Assembly: GCF_041435195.1 (NCBI RefSeq)
Contig: NZ_CP108106.1
Span: 5,805,501-5,869,500 of the forward strand
Reading direction: 5' to 3'
Length of the DNA: 64,000 bases
Origin: Streptomyces sp. NBC_00224
GTDB lineage: Bacteria > Actinomycetota > Actinomycetes > Streptomycetales > Streptomycetaceae
Both the position numbers and the translations under genes were made by a program. Shown here one piece after another: positions 43,647-52,491 of the stretch. The notes under the pieces were generated by a model, which worked only from the letters and a program-made list of their open reading frames with translations, was not told where the DNA came from and searched no databases. Positions within the stretch are counted from its first letter, which is position 1, and each line of letters starts with the position of its first letter.

Positions 43647-46175
43647 ATGCCCCACGTCGGCGTTCAGCGCGGGAGGGCATCCCGGGCGATCCGCACCGTC
43701 GCCGCGATCCGCACCGTCGCGTCGCTCCGGTCCGTCGCGCTCCTCACCTCCGGTGTACTGGCGCTCCCCGCACTGACCGGCTGCTCCTCGGGCGACGACG
43801 CGGCCGGCGCGGTCGTGGCCCCCCAGGACATCGGCGCGGCGGCCCGGCCCCAGGTCGCCGACGGGGGCACCCTGCGCTGGGCCGTCGACGCGATGCCCCA
43901 GACGCTCAACGTCTTCCAGGCCGACGCCGACGCCGCCACCGCGCGGATCACCGGCGCGGTGCTGCCGTCCCTCTTCACCCTGGACGAGCGCGGCCGTCCG
44001 CAGCGCAATCCGGACTATCTGGAGCGCGCGGAGATCGTGCAGCGCGAGCCCAAGCAGGTCGTGCTCTACAAGCTCAACCAGAAGGCGGTGTGGAGCGACG
44101 GCCGGGAGATCGGCGCGCCCGACTTCGTCGCCCAGTGGCGTGCGCTCAGCGGCCGCGACACGGCGTTCTGGACCGCGCGCAACGCGGGATACGAGCGGAT
44201 CGAGAAGATCGAGAAGGGCGCGAACGACCTGGAGGTCAAGGTCACCTTCGCCAAGCCGTACGCGGACTGGCGCGCCCTGTTCAGCCCGCTCTACCCGAAG
44301 GACGTCACCGGTACGCCGGACGCCTTCAACGACGGCGCCCGCACCAAGCTGAAGGCCACCGCCGGACCGTTTCTCCTGAAGGCCTCGGACCGCGACAAGG
44401 GCACCTTCACGCTGGCCCGCAACCCGCGCTGGTGGGGCCGGCCCAGCAAGCTCGACGAACTGGTCTTCCGGGCCGTTCCGCGCGACAAGCGGGTCGCCGC
44501 CCTCGCCGACGGCAGCCTGGACGTGGCCGAGATCGACCGGTCCGGCGCCGACCGCATCACCCTGGCCGAGCGCGACAAGGGCGCGGGCCGCGGCAACGAC
44601 GGCCCCGGGCTCGCCCACGGCCCCGGCGCCGCGATCACTCCGGCCTCCGCACTGCGCTCCTGGGCGGTCGCGCACGGCTCCGACGAGGAGCGGGCCGAGA
44701 CCGAGCTGCGGGCGCGCAAGCAGACCCGCGAGGCCGTCGAGCGGTACGCGGAGGAGCAGGCGGGCCTGGCCGGGCTCAGCATCCGCAGGTCCCTGGAGCC
44801 CGCCTACACCCAGCTCGCCCTCAACGGCAGCTCCGGCCCGCTCGCCGACGAACGGGTGCGCCGGGCGGTGGCCCGGGCGCTGGACCGCCAGGAGCTCGCC
44901 GAGATCGTGCTCAAGCCGCTCGGGCTGCCCGTCCGGCCGCCCGGCAGCCATCTGGCGCTGGCGGGCCAGCCGGCGTACGCCGACAACAGCGACGCGCTCG
45001 GCGGCCAGGACACGCACGAGGCGCAGGCTCTGCTCGCGGACGCGGGCTGGACCCCGGGCGGCGCCCGCCAGAAGCCCGACACCACCAAGGCGGGCAGCAA
45101 GGCGTCCGGCGCCAACGCGGACGACGACGCCAAGCGGGAGAGCGCCGGGGACGCGGGCGGCTCGAACGACGACGGCACGTACATCGTCGGCGACGACAAG
45201 GGCAGGAGGGCCCGGCCGGGCCCCGGTCTCTACTTCCTGGGCGGCGCGAAGGTCGGTGAGGGCCCCTATTACGCGGACGAGGAGAGGCCCCGGTCGGGCT
45301 CCGGCGCGCAGGACGAGCGGGACGAGCGGGACGGCGCGGCCGGGAGCGACGACAGGCCCGGCGACAACCGGCCCGGCGGCTCCGGTCCGGGCGCCGACAC
45401 GCATGTGCTCGCCCCGGCCCGTGCCGCCGCCCTCCAGGAGATCGCCCTGATGCGCCAGGCCGACGCGCTGGACGACGCCGGCCACGGCCACCGGGACGAG
45501 GCCGGCAAGAGGAAGGACGGGGAGGACGCCCACCGGACCGAGGCCCAGCGCCACGGCGGCGCCCCCGGCGCGTACGCCCCCAAGGGCACCGCGGCCCCCG
45601 CGGCGGGCGGCCCGCTCGGCAAGGACGGCAAGCCGCTCACCCTGCGCTTCGTGCTCCCCTCGGGCGCGGGCTCCGAGCAGCTGCGGGCGGTGGGCGACCG
45701 GATCGCCCAGATGCTGAAGGCCGTCGGGATCAGCACCGAGATCTCCAAGGTGGCCGACGACAGCTACTTCAAGGACCACATCGCCTCGGGAGACTTCGAT
45801 CTGGCGCTGTACTCCTGGCCCGGCACCGCCTACCCGGCCACCGACGACCGGCCGGTCTTCGCCAAGCCGGAGGCCGCCTCGGACGGCTCACTGGTGGTCG
45901 AGCAGAACTACACCCGGGTCGGCACCGACCACATCGACCAGCTTTTCGACCAGGCGGTCGGGGAGCTCGACGAGGACGAGGCCCGCGATCTGGTGCGCAA
46001 GGCGGACGCCAGGATCTGGGCGGCGGCCGGATCCATTCCCCTCTACCAGCGCCCCCAGCTGGTCGCGGTGAAGCCGAACGTGGCCAATGCCGGGGCCTTC
46101 GGGTTCGCCGCACCGTACTTCCAGGACATCGGCTTCAAGAAGGCGGAAAGCGCTCCGAAGGGGCCGAAGAAGTAG
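43647..46175 (+). CDS. Family 5 peptide-binding lipoprotein with a large internal insertion
   Basis: 842 residues against about 540-600 for the family. Lipobox LTGC puts the lipid on Cys46. The SBP_bac_5 fold begins at GTLRWAVDAMPQTLNVFQAD, and the C-terminal lobe (about 675-835) has the usual FDLALYSWPGTAYPATDDRPVF and a SIPLYQRPQLVAVK end. Between them, about residues 470-665 are low complexity and rich in Gly, Asp, Lys, Arg and Ala. Such a segment, probably disordered, would loop out at the binding cleft or hinge. No permease or ATPase follows, so it must share a transporter or act as a receptor. Upstream GAGG supports ATG 43647. Confidence 0.85.
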   Translation: MPHVGVQRGRASRAIRTVAAIRTVASLRSVALLTSGVLALPALTGCSSGDDAAGAVVAPQDIGAAARPQVADGGTLRWAVDAMPQTLNVFQADADAATARITGAVLPSLFTLDERGRPQRNPDYLERAEIVQREPKQVVLYKLNQKAVWSDGREIGAPDFVAQWRALSGRDTAFWTARNAGYERIEKIEKGANDLEVKVTFAKPYADWRALFSPLYPKDVTGTPDAFNDGARTKLKATAGPFLLKASDRDKGTFTLARNPRWWGRPSKLDELVFRAVPRDKRVAALADGSLDVAEIDRSGADRITLAERDKGAGRGNDGPGLAHGPGAAITPASALRSWAVAHGSDEERAETELRARKQTREAVERYAEEQAGLAGLSIRRSLEPAYTQLALNGSSGPLADERVRRAVARALDRQELAEIVLKPLGLPVRPPGSHLALAGQPAYADNSDALGGQDTHEAQALLADAGWTPGGARQKPDTTKAGSKASGANADDDAKRESAGDAGGSNDDGTYIVGDDKGRRARPGPGLYFLGGAKVGEGPYYADEERPRSGSGAQDERDERDGAAGSDDRPGDNRPGGSGPGADTHVLAPARAAALQEIALMRQADALDDAGHGHRDEAGKRKDGEDAHRTEAQRHGGAPGAYAPKGTAAPAAGGPLGKDGKPLTLRFVLPSGAGSEQLRAVGDRIAQMLKAVGISTEISKVADDSYFKDHIASGDFDLALYSWPGTAYPATDDRPVFAKPEAASDGSLVVEQNYTRVGTDHIDQLFDQAVGELDEDEARDLVRKADARIWAAAGSIPLYQRPQLVAVKPNVANAGAFGFAAPYFQDIGFKKAESAPKGPKK

Positions 46176-46482
46176 CAGAAGAGATCAGCGATCGTACTGA
46201 GAAGTAGCAGGTCAGAACCTCAGAACTGGCTCAAGTCCCTTGCCCGCCGGTCCGCCGGCGGGCAAGGTCGTACCTGCCCTTGACCCGGCCTTGAGGCTGC
46301 CTCGACCAGGGCTGCCTCGTAGTTCCCCGCACCCCGCAGAACGATCATAGGTTCGGCCCGGGAGGCCTCCGGCGCGCCAGCCCCGTACCATAGGACTAGC
46401 CGTGGCGTGTTCGCGCCCGGCGGGCGGACGAGGCTTCGACCGTCTGACGCCTGATTCCCGATCGAGAGAAGCGCCAGCCAGC
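46176..46482. other. Intergenic region before typA
   Basis: Apart from the terminator at 46238-46267, this stretch shows a CATAGGACTAG segment near 46390 that could contain the typA -10 box, and two GGCTGCCTCG copies near 46295 and 46310. I see no gene. Confidence 0.4.
46238..46267 (+). terminator. Terminator after the long lipoprotein gene
   Basis: CCTTGCCCGCCGG at 46238-46250 pairs perfectly with 46255-46267; loop TCCG. Confidence 0.8.
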
Positions 46483-48393
46483 ATGCCCACGCGCCACGAC
46501 ATCCGCAATGTCGCCATCGTCGCCCACGTCGACCACGGTAAGACGACCATCGTCGACGCCATGCTCAAGCAGGCGGGCGCCTTCGCCGCGCACGCCGCGG
46601 AGTCGCTCGACGACCGCATGATGGACAGCAACGACCTGGAGCGTGAGAAGGGCATCACGATCCTGGCCAAGAACACGGCCGTGAAGTACCACCCGAAGGA
46701 TGGCGGCGACGTCATCACCATCAACATCATCGACACCCCGGGCCACGCCGACTTCGGTGGCGAGGTCGAGCGTGGACTGTCGATGGTGGACGCGGTGGTC
46801 CTGCTCGTGGACGCCTCCGAGGGCCCGCTGCCGCAGACCCGCTTCGTGCTCCGCAAGGCGCTCCAGCAGCGGCTGCCCGTCATCCTCTGCATCAACAAGA
46901 CGGACCGCCCGGACTCCCGGATCGACGAGGTCGTCAACGAGACGTACGACCTCTTCCTCGACCTGGACGCCGACGAGGACCAGATCGAGTTCCCGATCGT
47001 CTACGCCTGTGGCCGTGACGGCATCGCCTCGCTGACCAAGCCGGAGAACGGCACGGTCCCGGCCGACTCGACCAGCCTGGAGCCGTTCTTCACCGCCATC
47101 CTGGAGCACGTCCCGGCCCCGACGTACGAGGACGACGCGCCGCTCCAGGCCCACGTCACCAACCTCGACGCCGACAACTTCCTCGGCCGTATCGCGCTGG
47201 TCCGTGTCGAGCAGGGCGAGCTGCGCAAGGGCCAGACGGTCGCCTGGATCAAGCGTGACGGCAGCATCTCGAACGTCCGCATCACCGAGCTGATGATGAC
47301 CGAGGCGCTCACCCGTAAGCCCGCGGAGGTCGCCGGCCCCGGTGACATCTGCGCCGTCGCGGGTATCCCCGACATCATGATCGGCGAGACCCTGGCCGAC
47401 CCGGAGAACCCGATCGCGCTGCCGCTGATCACGGTGGACCAGCCGGCCATCTCCATGACCATCGGTACCAACACCTCGCCGCTGGTCGGCCGTGGTGGCG
47501 GCGGTAAGGGCGCCGACGCCAAGTCGTCGTCCGTCAAGCAGCGCAAGGTCACCGCCCGCCAGGTCAAGGACCGCCTCGACCGCGAGCTGATCGGTAACGT
47601 CTCGCTGCGTGTCCTGGACACCGAGCGCCCGGACGCCTGGGAGGTCCAGGGCCGTGGTGAGCTCGCGCTCGCCATCCTGGTCGAGCAGATGCGCCGCGAG
47701 GGCTTCGAGCTGACCATCGGCAAGCCGCAGGTGGTCACCAAGCAGGTCGACGGCAAGACCCACGAGCCGGTCGAGCGCCTCACGGTGGACGTCCCCGAGG
47801 AGCACATGGGCGCGGTCACGCAGCTCATGGGCGTCCGCAAGGGCCGCATGGACAACATGGCGAACCACGGCTCCGGCTGGGTCCGCATGGAGTTCGTCGT
47901 ACCGTCGCGTGGCCTGATCGGCTTCCGCACCGAGTTCCTCACCAACACCCGTGGTACGGGCATCGCCCACTCCATCCACGAGGGCCACGAGCCGTGGTTC
48001 GGCACCCTGACGACCCGTAACAACGGTTCGCTCGTCGCCGACCGCGCCGGTTCGGTCACCCCCTTCGCGATGATCAACCTCCAGGAGCGCGGTGTCCTCT
48101 TCACCGAGCCCGGCACCGAGGTCTACGAGGGCATGATCGTCGGCGAGAACTCGCGCGCCGACGACATGGACGTGAACATCACCAAGGAGAAGAAGCTCAC
48201 CAACATGCGTGCGGCTTCCGCGGACAACACGGAGAACGTGGTCCCGCCGCGCAACCTCTCCCTGGAGCAGTCCCTGGAGTTCTGCCGCGACGACGAGTGC
48301 GTCGAGGTGACCCCGGAGGCCGTGCGCATCCGCAAGGTCGTCCTGGACCAGAAGGAGCGCGGCCGTACGGCCTCGCGCGCCAAGCACGGCTGA
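46483..48393 (+). CDS. typA: Ribosome-associated GTPase TypA/BipA
   Basis: 636 residues. The elongation-factor G domain shows G1 AHVDHGKTT, G2 region REKGITI, G3 DTPGHADFGGEVER and G4 NKTD. Domain II, EF-G-like domains and the BipA-specific C-terminal domain follow (SRGLIGFRTEFLTNTRGTGI, ITKEKKLTNMRAASADN, LEFCRDDECVEVTPEAVRIRK). BipA promotes 50S assembly and stress or low-temperature growth in other bacteria. A Gly-rich stretch GRGGGGKGADAKSSSVKQRK (about 338-357) is an actinobacterial insertion. ATG 46483 is the first residue of the conserved N-terminus. Confidence 0.96.
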   Translation: MPTRHDIRNVAIVAHVDHGKTTIVDAMLKQAGAFAAHAAESLDDRMMDSNDLEREKGITILAKNTAVKYHPKDGGDVITINIIDTPGHADFGGEVERGLSMVDAVVLLVDASEGPLPQTRFVLRKALQQRLPVILCINKTDRPDSRIDEVVNETYDLFLDLDADEDQIEFPIVYACGRDGIASLTKPENGTVPADSTSLEPFFTAILEHVPAPTYEDDAPLQAHVTNLDADNFLGRIALVRVEQGELRKGQTVAWIKRDGSISNVRITELMMTEALTRKPAEVAGPGDICAVAGIPDIMIGETLADPENPIALPLITVDQPAISMTIGTNTSPLVGRGGGGKGADAKSSSVKQRKVTARQVKDRLDRELIGNVSLRVLDTERPDAWEVQGRGELALAILVEQMRREGFELTIGKPQVVTKQVDGKTHEPVERLTVDVPEEHMGAVTQLMGVRKGRMDNMANHGSGWVRMEFVVPSRGLIGFRTEFLTNTRGTGIAHSIHEGHEPWFGTLTTRNNGSLVADRAGSVTPFAMINLQERGVLFTEPGTEVYEGMIVGENSRADDMDVNITKEKKLTNMRAASADNTENVVPPRNLSLEQSLEFCRDDECVEVTPEAVRIRKVVLDQKERGRTASRAKHG

Positions 48394-48414
48394 GCATAAG
48401 CCGGTTGGGCTCCA

Positions 48415-48453
48415 CGGCCCGGTTCTCCGCGATCTTCGCGGGGAGCCGGGCCG
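48415..48453 (+). terminator. Terminator after typA
   Basis: A 17-base stem with G-U pairs (48415-48431 with 48437-48453), loop ATCTT, 22 bases after the typA stop. Confidence 0.8.
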
Positions 48454-48717
48454 TTGTCGTACGGTGGTCCGCGCGGGTCGGTGAGCACTGCCTTCCGACG
48501 GCCCCGCGGTCAAGTCGTTTTCCCCTACATCCTGTTCGGATATCGAGCACCGCTCTCCGGAAGATGTGTTAACGGTCCGTTTCGGGCGTGTCTGTCTGTG
48601 CTCTGTTTGTCCGGATTTCGGACTGTTGGCCTGAGCTGATGTTGTCAAAACGAGACCCTTTAAGTGTGGTTTACAGCCCGGCCGTACTTAATAGTTGGCT
48701 CCATTGAGCTCGGGTCA

Positions 48718-48771
48718 ATGGGTCACGCACTGTGGGGAGTGCCGACTCACGAGCACACTCGGGGCGCTTAA
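48718..48771 (+). CDS. Putative leader peptide (17 residues)
   Basis: ATG at 48718 encodes MGHALWGVPTHEHTRGA and stops two bases before the hairpin at 48774. Three of its 17 residues are His and two are Thr. The preceding GAGCTCGGG is only a weak ribosome site. Its position, rather than its sequence, is the argument for a regulatory role; it could also be chance. Confidence 0.35.
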   Translation: MGHALWGVPTHEHTRGA

Positions 48772-48773
48772 TC

Positions 48774-48804
48774 GATCGCCGTCAGGGGTGTCGGCGATCT
48801 TTTT
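48774..48804 (+). terminator. Leader terminator/attenuator before the first peptide-binding lipoprotein gene
   Basis: GATCGCCG at 48774-48781 pairs with 48792-48799 over a ten-base loop and is followed by TTTTT, rare in this GC-rich genome. It lies 43 bases before ATG 48848, inside the probable leader. The loop's AGGGG (48784-48788) can also pair with CCCCT at 48808-48812, giving a possible pseudoknot or alternative fold. Confidence 0.7.
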
Positions 48805-48847
48805 GTGCCCCTCATGTTGTGACAAGTGGACTCATGAGGAGGAACCC

Positions 48848-50470
48848 ATGCGTGGTGCCAAGAGCGCCAAGTGGGTCGCGGGTGCGGCGGTTGTTGCCCT
48901 GGCTGCGACCGCCTGTGGTGGCGGCGACGGTGACAGTAAGGGCAAGGGGGGCAGTTCGGGCGGCGTGATCTCCATGGAGATCGGCGAGCCGCAGAACCTG
49001 CTCGTGCCCTCGAACACCTACGAGACCGAGGGTGGCGAGGTCGTCAAGGCCGTCTTCACCGGTCTGACCAAGCTGAACGAGAAGAACGAGGTCGTCAACG
49101 ACCTGGCCCAGTCGATCGAGACCAAGGACTCCAAGGTCTGGACGATCAAGCTGAAGCCCGGCTACACCTTCCACAACGGTGAGGCCGTCACGGCGAAGTC
49201 CTTCGTCGACGCCTGGAACTACGGCGCCAACCAGGACAACGCGCAGCAGACGAACCCGCTCTTCTCGCACATCGCGGGCTTCAAGGACTTGAACCCCGGC
49301 AAGGGCAAGAAGGTCGCCACGAAGGAGCTGTCGGGCCTCAAGGCCGTCGACGACAACACCCTTCAGGTGACCCTGGAGACGCCGTTCTCCGCCTTCACCT
49401 CGCAGCTCTCCTTCTCGGCGTTCATGCCGCTCCCGAAGGTGTTCTTCGACAACCCGAAGGCCTTCGGCGAGGCGCCGATCGGCAACGGCCCGTACAAGAT
49501 GTCGGGCAGCTTCAAGCACAACGACAAGATCTCCGTCGTCAAGTACGACAAGTACCCGGAGGCCTCGAAGTACGAGGTCAAGGGGATCAACTTCAAGATC
49601 TACTCGAACTCCGACACGTCCTACAAGGACCTGGTCGCGGGCAACCTGGACATCGACGACTCGATCCCGACGTCCGGCCTGGCCACGTACAAGAAGGACC
49701 TCGGCGAGCGCGCGATCGACGAGTCGGACTCCGGTGTCGGCTACATCGGCTTCCCGCTGAAGTACAACGAGGCCTTCAAGAACAAGGACCTCCGCAAGGC
49801 GCTCTCGATGGCCATCGACCGCAAGACGATCGCCGAGAAGATCTTCCTCGGCTCGCGCATGCCGGCCGATGACTTCATCAGCCCGATCATCACCGGCTAC
49901 CGCCCGGGCATCTGCGGTGACGCGTGCAAGCTGGACGCGGCCAAGGCCAAGGAGCTCTACAAGAAGAGCGGCGGCCTGCCGAACGACACGCTGGAGATCG
50001 GCTACAACGCCGACGGCGACCACAAGGGCTGGATCGAGGCGGTCGCCAACCAGATCCAGCAGAACCTCGGCATCAAGGTCACCGCGAAGCCGTTCGAGCA
50101 GTTCCAGACCATCCTGAACGACCTGGACGCCAAGAAGTACAGCGGCGGCTTCCGTATGGGCTGGAACATGGACTACCCGAACGCCGAGAACTACCTGCGC
50201 CCGATCTTCTCGAAGGACGCCATCGAGAACGGCTCGAACTACGCGGGCTACACGAACGAGAACTTCGAGAAGCTCCTCGTTCAGGGCGACCAGGGCAAGA
50301 CTCCGGAGGAGGCTGTCAAGGGCTACCAGGCGGCCGACGACATCCTGCTCGACGAGATGCCGTACATCCCGGTGTACTTCTACAAGCTCAACGCTGGCTA
50401 CAGCTCGAAGATCAAGAGCATGAAGATCGCCGGTGGCGACGTCCTCTGGGACACCGTCAAGCTCAGCTGA
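48848..50470 (+). CDS. Oligopeptide ABC transporter substrate-binding lipoprotein (first operon)
   Basis: 540 residues. A signal with lipobox ATAC places the lipidated Cys at 23. The SBP family 5 fold is complete: GEPQNLLVPSNTYETEGGEVVKAVFTGL, VWTIKLKPGYTFHNGEAVTAKSFVDAWNYG, PIGNGPYKM and LRKALSMAIDRKTIAEKIF, with GICGDACKLD probably forming a disulphide. It captures peptides outside the membrane for the downstream permeases. GAGGAGG before ATG is a strong ribosome site. Together with the next four genes it forms an Opp/Dpp operon, in the region where Streptomyces bldK-type peptide importers map; that identity is inference. Confidence 0.93.
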   Translation: MRGAKSAKWVAGAAVVALAATACGGGDGDSKGKGGSSGGVISMEIGEPQNLLVPSNTYETEGGEVVKAVFTGLTKLNEKNEVVNDLAQSIETKDSKVWTIKLKPGYTFHNGEAVTAKSFVDAWNYGANQDNAQQTNPLFSHIAGFKDLNPGKGKKVATKELSGLKAVDDNTLQVTLETPFSAFTSQLSFSAFMPLPKVFFDNPKAFGEAPIGNGPYKMSGSFKHNDKISVVKYDKYPEASKYEVKGINFKIYSNSDTSYKDLVAGNLDIDDSIPTSGLATYKKDLGERAIDESDSGVGYIGFPLKYNEAFKNKDLRKALSMAIDRKTIAEKIFLGSRMPADDFISPIITGYRPGICGDACKLDAAKAKELYKKSGGLPNDTLEIGYNADGDHKGWIEAVANQIQQNLGIKVTAKPFEQFQTILNDLDAKKYSGGFRMGWNMDYPNAENYLRPIFSKDAIENGSNYAGYTNENFEKLLVQGDQGKTPEEAVKGYQAADDILLDEMPYIPVYFYKLNAGYSSKIKSMKIAGGDVLWDTVKLS

Positions 50471-50498
50471 GCGATCCAGCCCGTGATCCAACGGGCTG

Positions 50499-50544
50499 AG
50501 GGTGGGCAGGGGGAGTCCATGAAGGGTCTCTCCCTGCCCACCCT
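50499..50544 (+). other. Intercistronic hairpin between binding-protein and permease genes (first operon)
   Basis: A 17-base stem (50499-50515 with 50528-50544) with one G-T mismatch, preceded by a smaller hairpin AGCCCGT/ACGGGCT at 50478-50497. It can stabilise the upstream mRNA or terminate part of the transcripts so that more binding protein than permease is made. Confidence 0.7.
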
Positions 50545-50616
50545 GTCTGCCGTCCAGCCGTCCGCACTGCCACCCCTCACCGGCACCGGGCGAGTCAGCA
50601 CCCCTCTGGAGAACCG

Positions 50617-51543
50617 ATGGGCCGATTCGTCGTGCGCCGTATCTTGCAGGCAATCCCTGTACTGATAGGCGTTACGTTCCTCATCTTCTACCTGGTCTTC
50701 GCACTCAAGGGCGACCCGATCCAGGCCCTGGCGGGCGAGAAGCGCGCCGACCCCAACATCGCGGCGATGCTGCGCGAGCAGTACCACCTCAACGACCCGA
50801 AGATCGTCCAGTACTGGCACTACATCAGTGGTGTCTTCACCGGTGATCTCGGTACGACGTACACCGGGCGCTCGATCTCGGAGATCGTCAGCGAGCGCTT
50901 CCCGATCACCCTCAAGCTGGCGCTCACCGCGTTCGGCATCGAGGCGGTCATCGGTATCGTCGCCGGTATCTTCGCGGCCCTGAAGAAGGGCAAGTTCCTC
51001 GACAACCTGGTCCTCATCAGCACGCTGCTGCTGATCTCGATCCCGGTGTTCGTCCTCGGCAACGTGCTCCAGCTGGAGTTCGGCGTCAAGTGGAAGATCA
51101 CGCCGGTCGCGGGCGTCGACGACGGCTGGCCCACCAGCTACGTCCTCCCCGCCTTCGTGCTGGCCTCGACCTCCATGGCGTACATCGCGCGACTCACCCG
51201 CGCGAGCATGATGGAGTCGATCCGCGCGGACTACGTGCGCACCGCGATCGCCAAGGGCCTGCCCCGGCGCCGGGTGATCGGTATCCACACGCTGCGCAAC
51301 TCGCTCATCCCCGTCGTCACCTTCCTGGGCATGGACCTGGGTGCGCTGATGGGCGGCGCGATCATCACGGAGCGGGTCTTCAACCTGCCCGGTATCGGCG
51401 GACAGCTGGCCCAGTCCGTCTATCTGCGCGAGCGTCCCGTGGTGGTCGGAATCGTCACCCTGCTCGTCCTGATCTACCTGGTGGCCAATCTCGTCGTAGA
51501 CCTTCTCTACGCCGTGCTCGACCCGAGGATTCGCTATGAGTGA
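50617..51543 (+). CDS. Oligopeptide ABC transporter permease, DppB/OppB type (first operon)
   Basis: 308 residues, six helices. The family start FVVRRILQAIPVLIGVTFLIFYLV and the EAA-type cytoplasmic loop (RADYVRTAIAKGLPRRRVIGIHTLRNSLIPVV) are clear. It forms half of the transmembrane channel with the next gene product. GGAG precedes ATG. Its stop overlaps the next gene by eight bases (ATGAGTGA). Confidence 0.95.
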   Translation: MGRFVVRRILQAIPVLIGVTFLIFYLVFALKGDPIQALAGEKRADPNIAAMLREQYHLNDPKIVQYWHYISGVFTGDLGTTYTGRSISEIVSERFPITLKLALTAFGIEAVIGIVAGIFAALKKGKFLDNLVLISTLLLISIPVFVLGNVLQLEFGVKWKITPVAGVDDGWPTSYVLPAFVLASTSMAYIARLTRASMMESIRADYVRTAIAKGLPRRRVIGIHTLRNSLIPVVTFLGMDLGALMGGAIITERVFNLPGIGGQLAQSVYLRERPVVVGIVTLLVLIYLVANLVVDLLYAVLDPRIRYE

Positions 51544-52477
51544 GAAGACCATGGAGAAGGCCGCCACGGCCGACGCGACGGTGAGCGACAAGGCGGCCGA
51601 GGCCGAGGAGAAGGCGGCGGCCCGCCAGGCGAGCCTGCTGCGCGACGGCTGGCTGGACCTGCGCAAGCGGCCCATGTTCCTCATCTCCGGCTTCGTGATC
51701 GTGATCCTGCTGGCACTGGCGATCGCCCCCGGCCTCTTCACCTCGCGCAGCCCCTTCAGCGACGGCTTCTGCCAGCTGCAGAACTCGATGGAGCCGCCCA
51801 GCTCCGGCCACCTCTTCGGCTATGACCTCCAGGGCTGCGACATCTACACGCGTACGGTCTTCGGCACCCGGAACTCGATCATCGTCGGTGTGGCCACCAC
51901 GCTGATGACGACGTTCTTCGGCGCGCTGCTCGGCATGATCGCGGGTCTGCGCGGCGGCTGGCTCGACGCGGTCCTCTCCCGGGTCACCGAGGTCTTCTTC
52001 GCGCTGCCGCTCATCGTCGGCGCGCTGCTGATCATGTCGATCATCGGGGGCGGCGACCCCTGGTCGGTGTCGTTCATCCTGGCGGTGCTGGGCTGGCCGC
52101 AGGTCTACCGGATCATGCGCGGCGAGGTCATCGCCAACAAGCACAACGACTATGTGATGGCGGCGAAGGCGCTGGGCGCGGACACCAAGCGGATCGCGTT
52201 CCGGCACGTCCTGCCGAACACGCTCGCCCCGGTCATCGTCGTCACGACGATGAACCTCGGTGTCTACATCTCGGCCGAGTCGGCGCTCTCCTACCTCGGT
52301 ATCGGCATCCAGCACCCCAACATCTCCTGGGGTCTGATGATCAGTGACGTGCAGGACCGGTTCCTCACCTCCCCGCACGCCCTGCTCTTCCCCGCCGCCG
52401 TGCTCAGCATCACCGTGCTGGCGTTCATCATGCTCGGCGACGTGGTCCGCGACGCCTTCGACCCGAAGATGCGCTAG
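51536..52477 (+). CDS. Oligopeptide ABC transporter permease, DppC/OppC type (first operon)
   Basis: 313 residues. An Ala/Glu/Lys-rich cytoplasmic extension (residues 1-35) leads into the OppC domain, with LFGYDLQGCDIYTRTVFGTRNSIIVGV and the EAA loop MAAKALGADTKRIAFRHVLPNTLAPVIV. It pairs with the DppB-type subunit. Two Cys (FCQLQ and GCD) in the first extracytoplasmic loop are shared with the second operon's protein (KCDLS and GCD) and may be linked. The ATG overlaps the upstream stop, so translation is coupled. Confidence 0.95.
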   Translation: MSEKTMEKAATADATVSDKAAEAEEKAAARQASLLRDGWLDLRKRPMFLISGFVIVILLALAIAPGLFTSRSPFSDGFCQLQNSMEPPSSGHLFGYDLQGCDIYTRTVFGTRNSIIVGVATTLMTTFFGALLGMIAGLRGGWLDAVLSRVTEVFFALPLIVGALLIMSIIGGGDPWSVSFILAVLGWPQVYRIMRGEVIANKHNDYVMAAKALGADTKRIAFRHVLPNTLAPVIVVTTMNLGVYISAESALSYLGIGIQHPNISWGLMISDVQDRFLTSPHALLFPAAVLSITVLAFIMLGDVVRDAFDPKMR

Positions 52478-52491
52478 GGAGGGCGTACTCC

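Larger units (their letters stand above)
48394..48847 (+). promoter_or_regulatory. Long leader and promoter region of the first oligopeptide transporter operon
   Basis: 454 bases without a conventional gene. Starting from typA it holds a terminator (48415-48453), an AT-rich likely promoter zone (48635-48700, with TTGTCA, TTTACA and TACTTAAT candidates), a 17-codon ORF (48718-48771), a hairpin with T-tract (48774-48804) and the GAGGAGG ribosome site before ATG 48848. The order ORF, terminator, gene is that of an attenuator. Confidence 0.6.

Noticed and set aside
43356..45779. An 807-codon minus-strand open frame opposite the long lipoprotein gene
   Set aside because: No start signal or domain; the + strand has a lipobox and the SBP fold.
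50483..50665. A 60-codon open frame between the first binding-protein gene and its permease
   Set aside because: Runs through the hairpin and into the permease gene in another frame; no ribosome site or domain.
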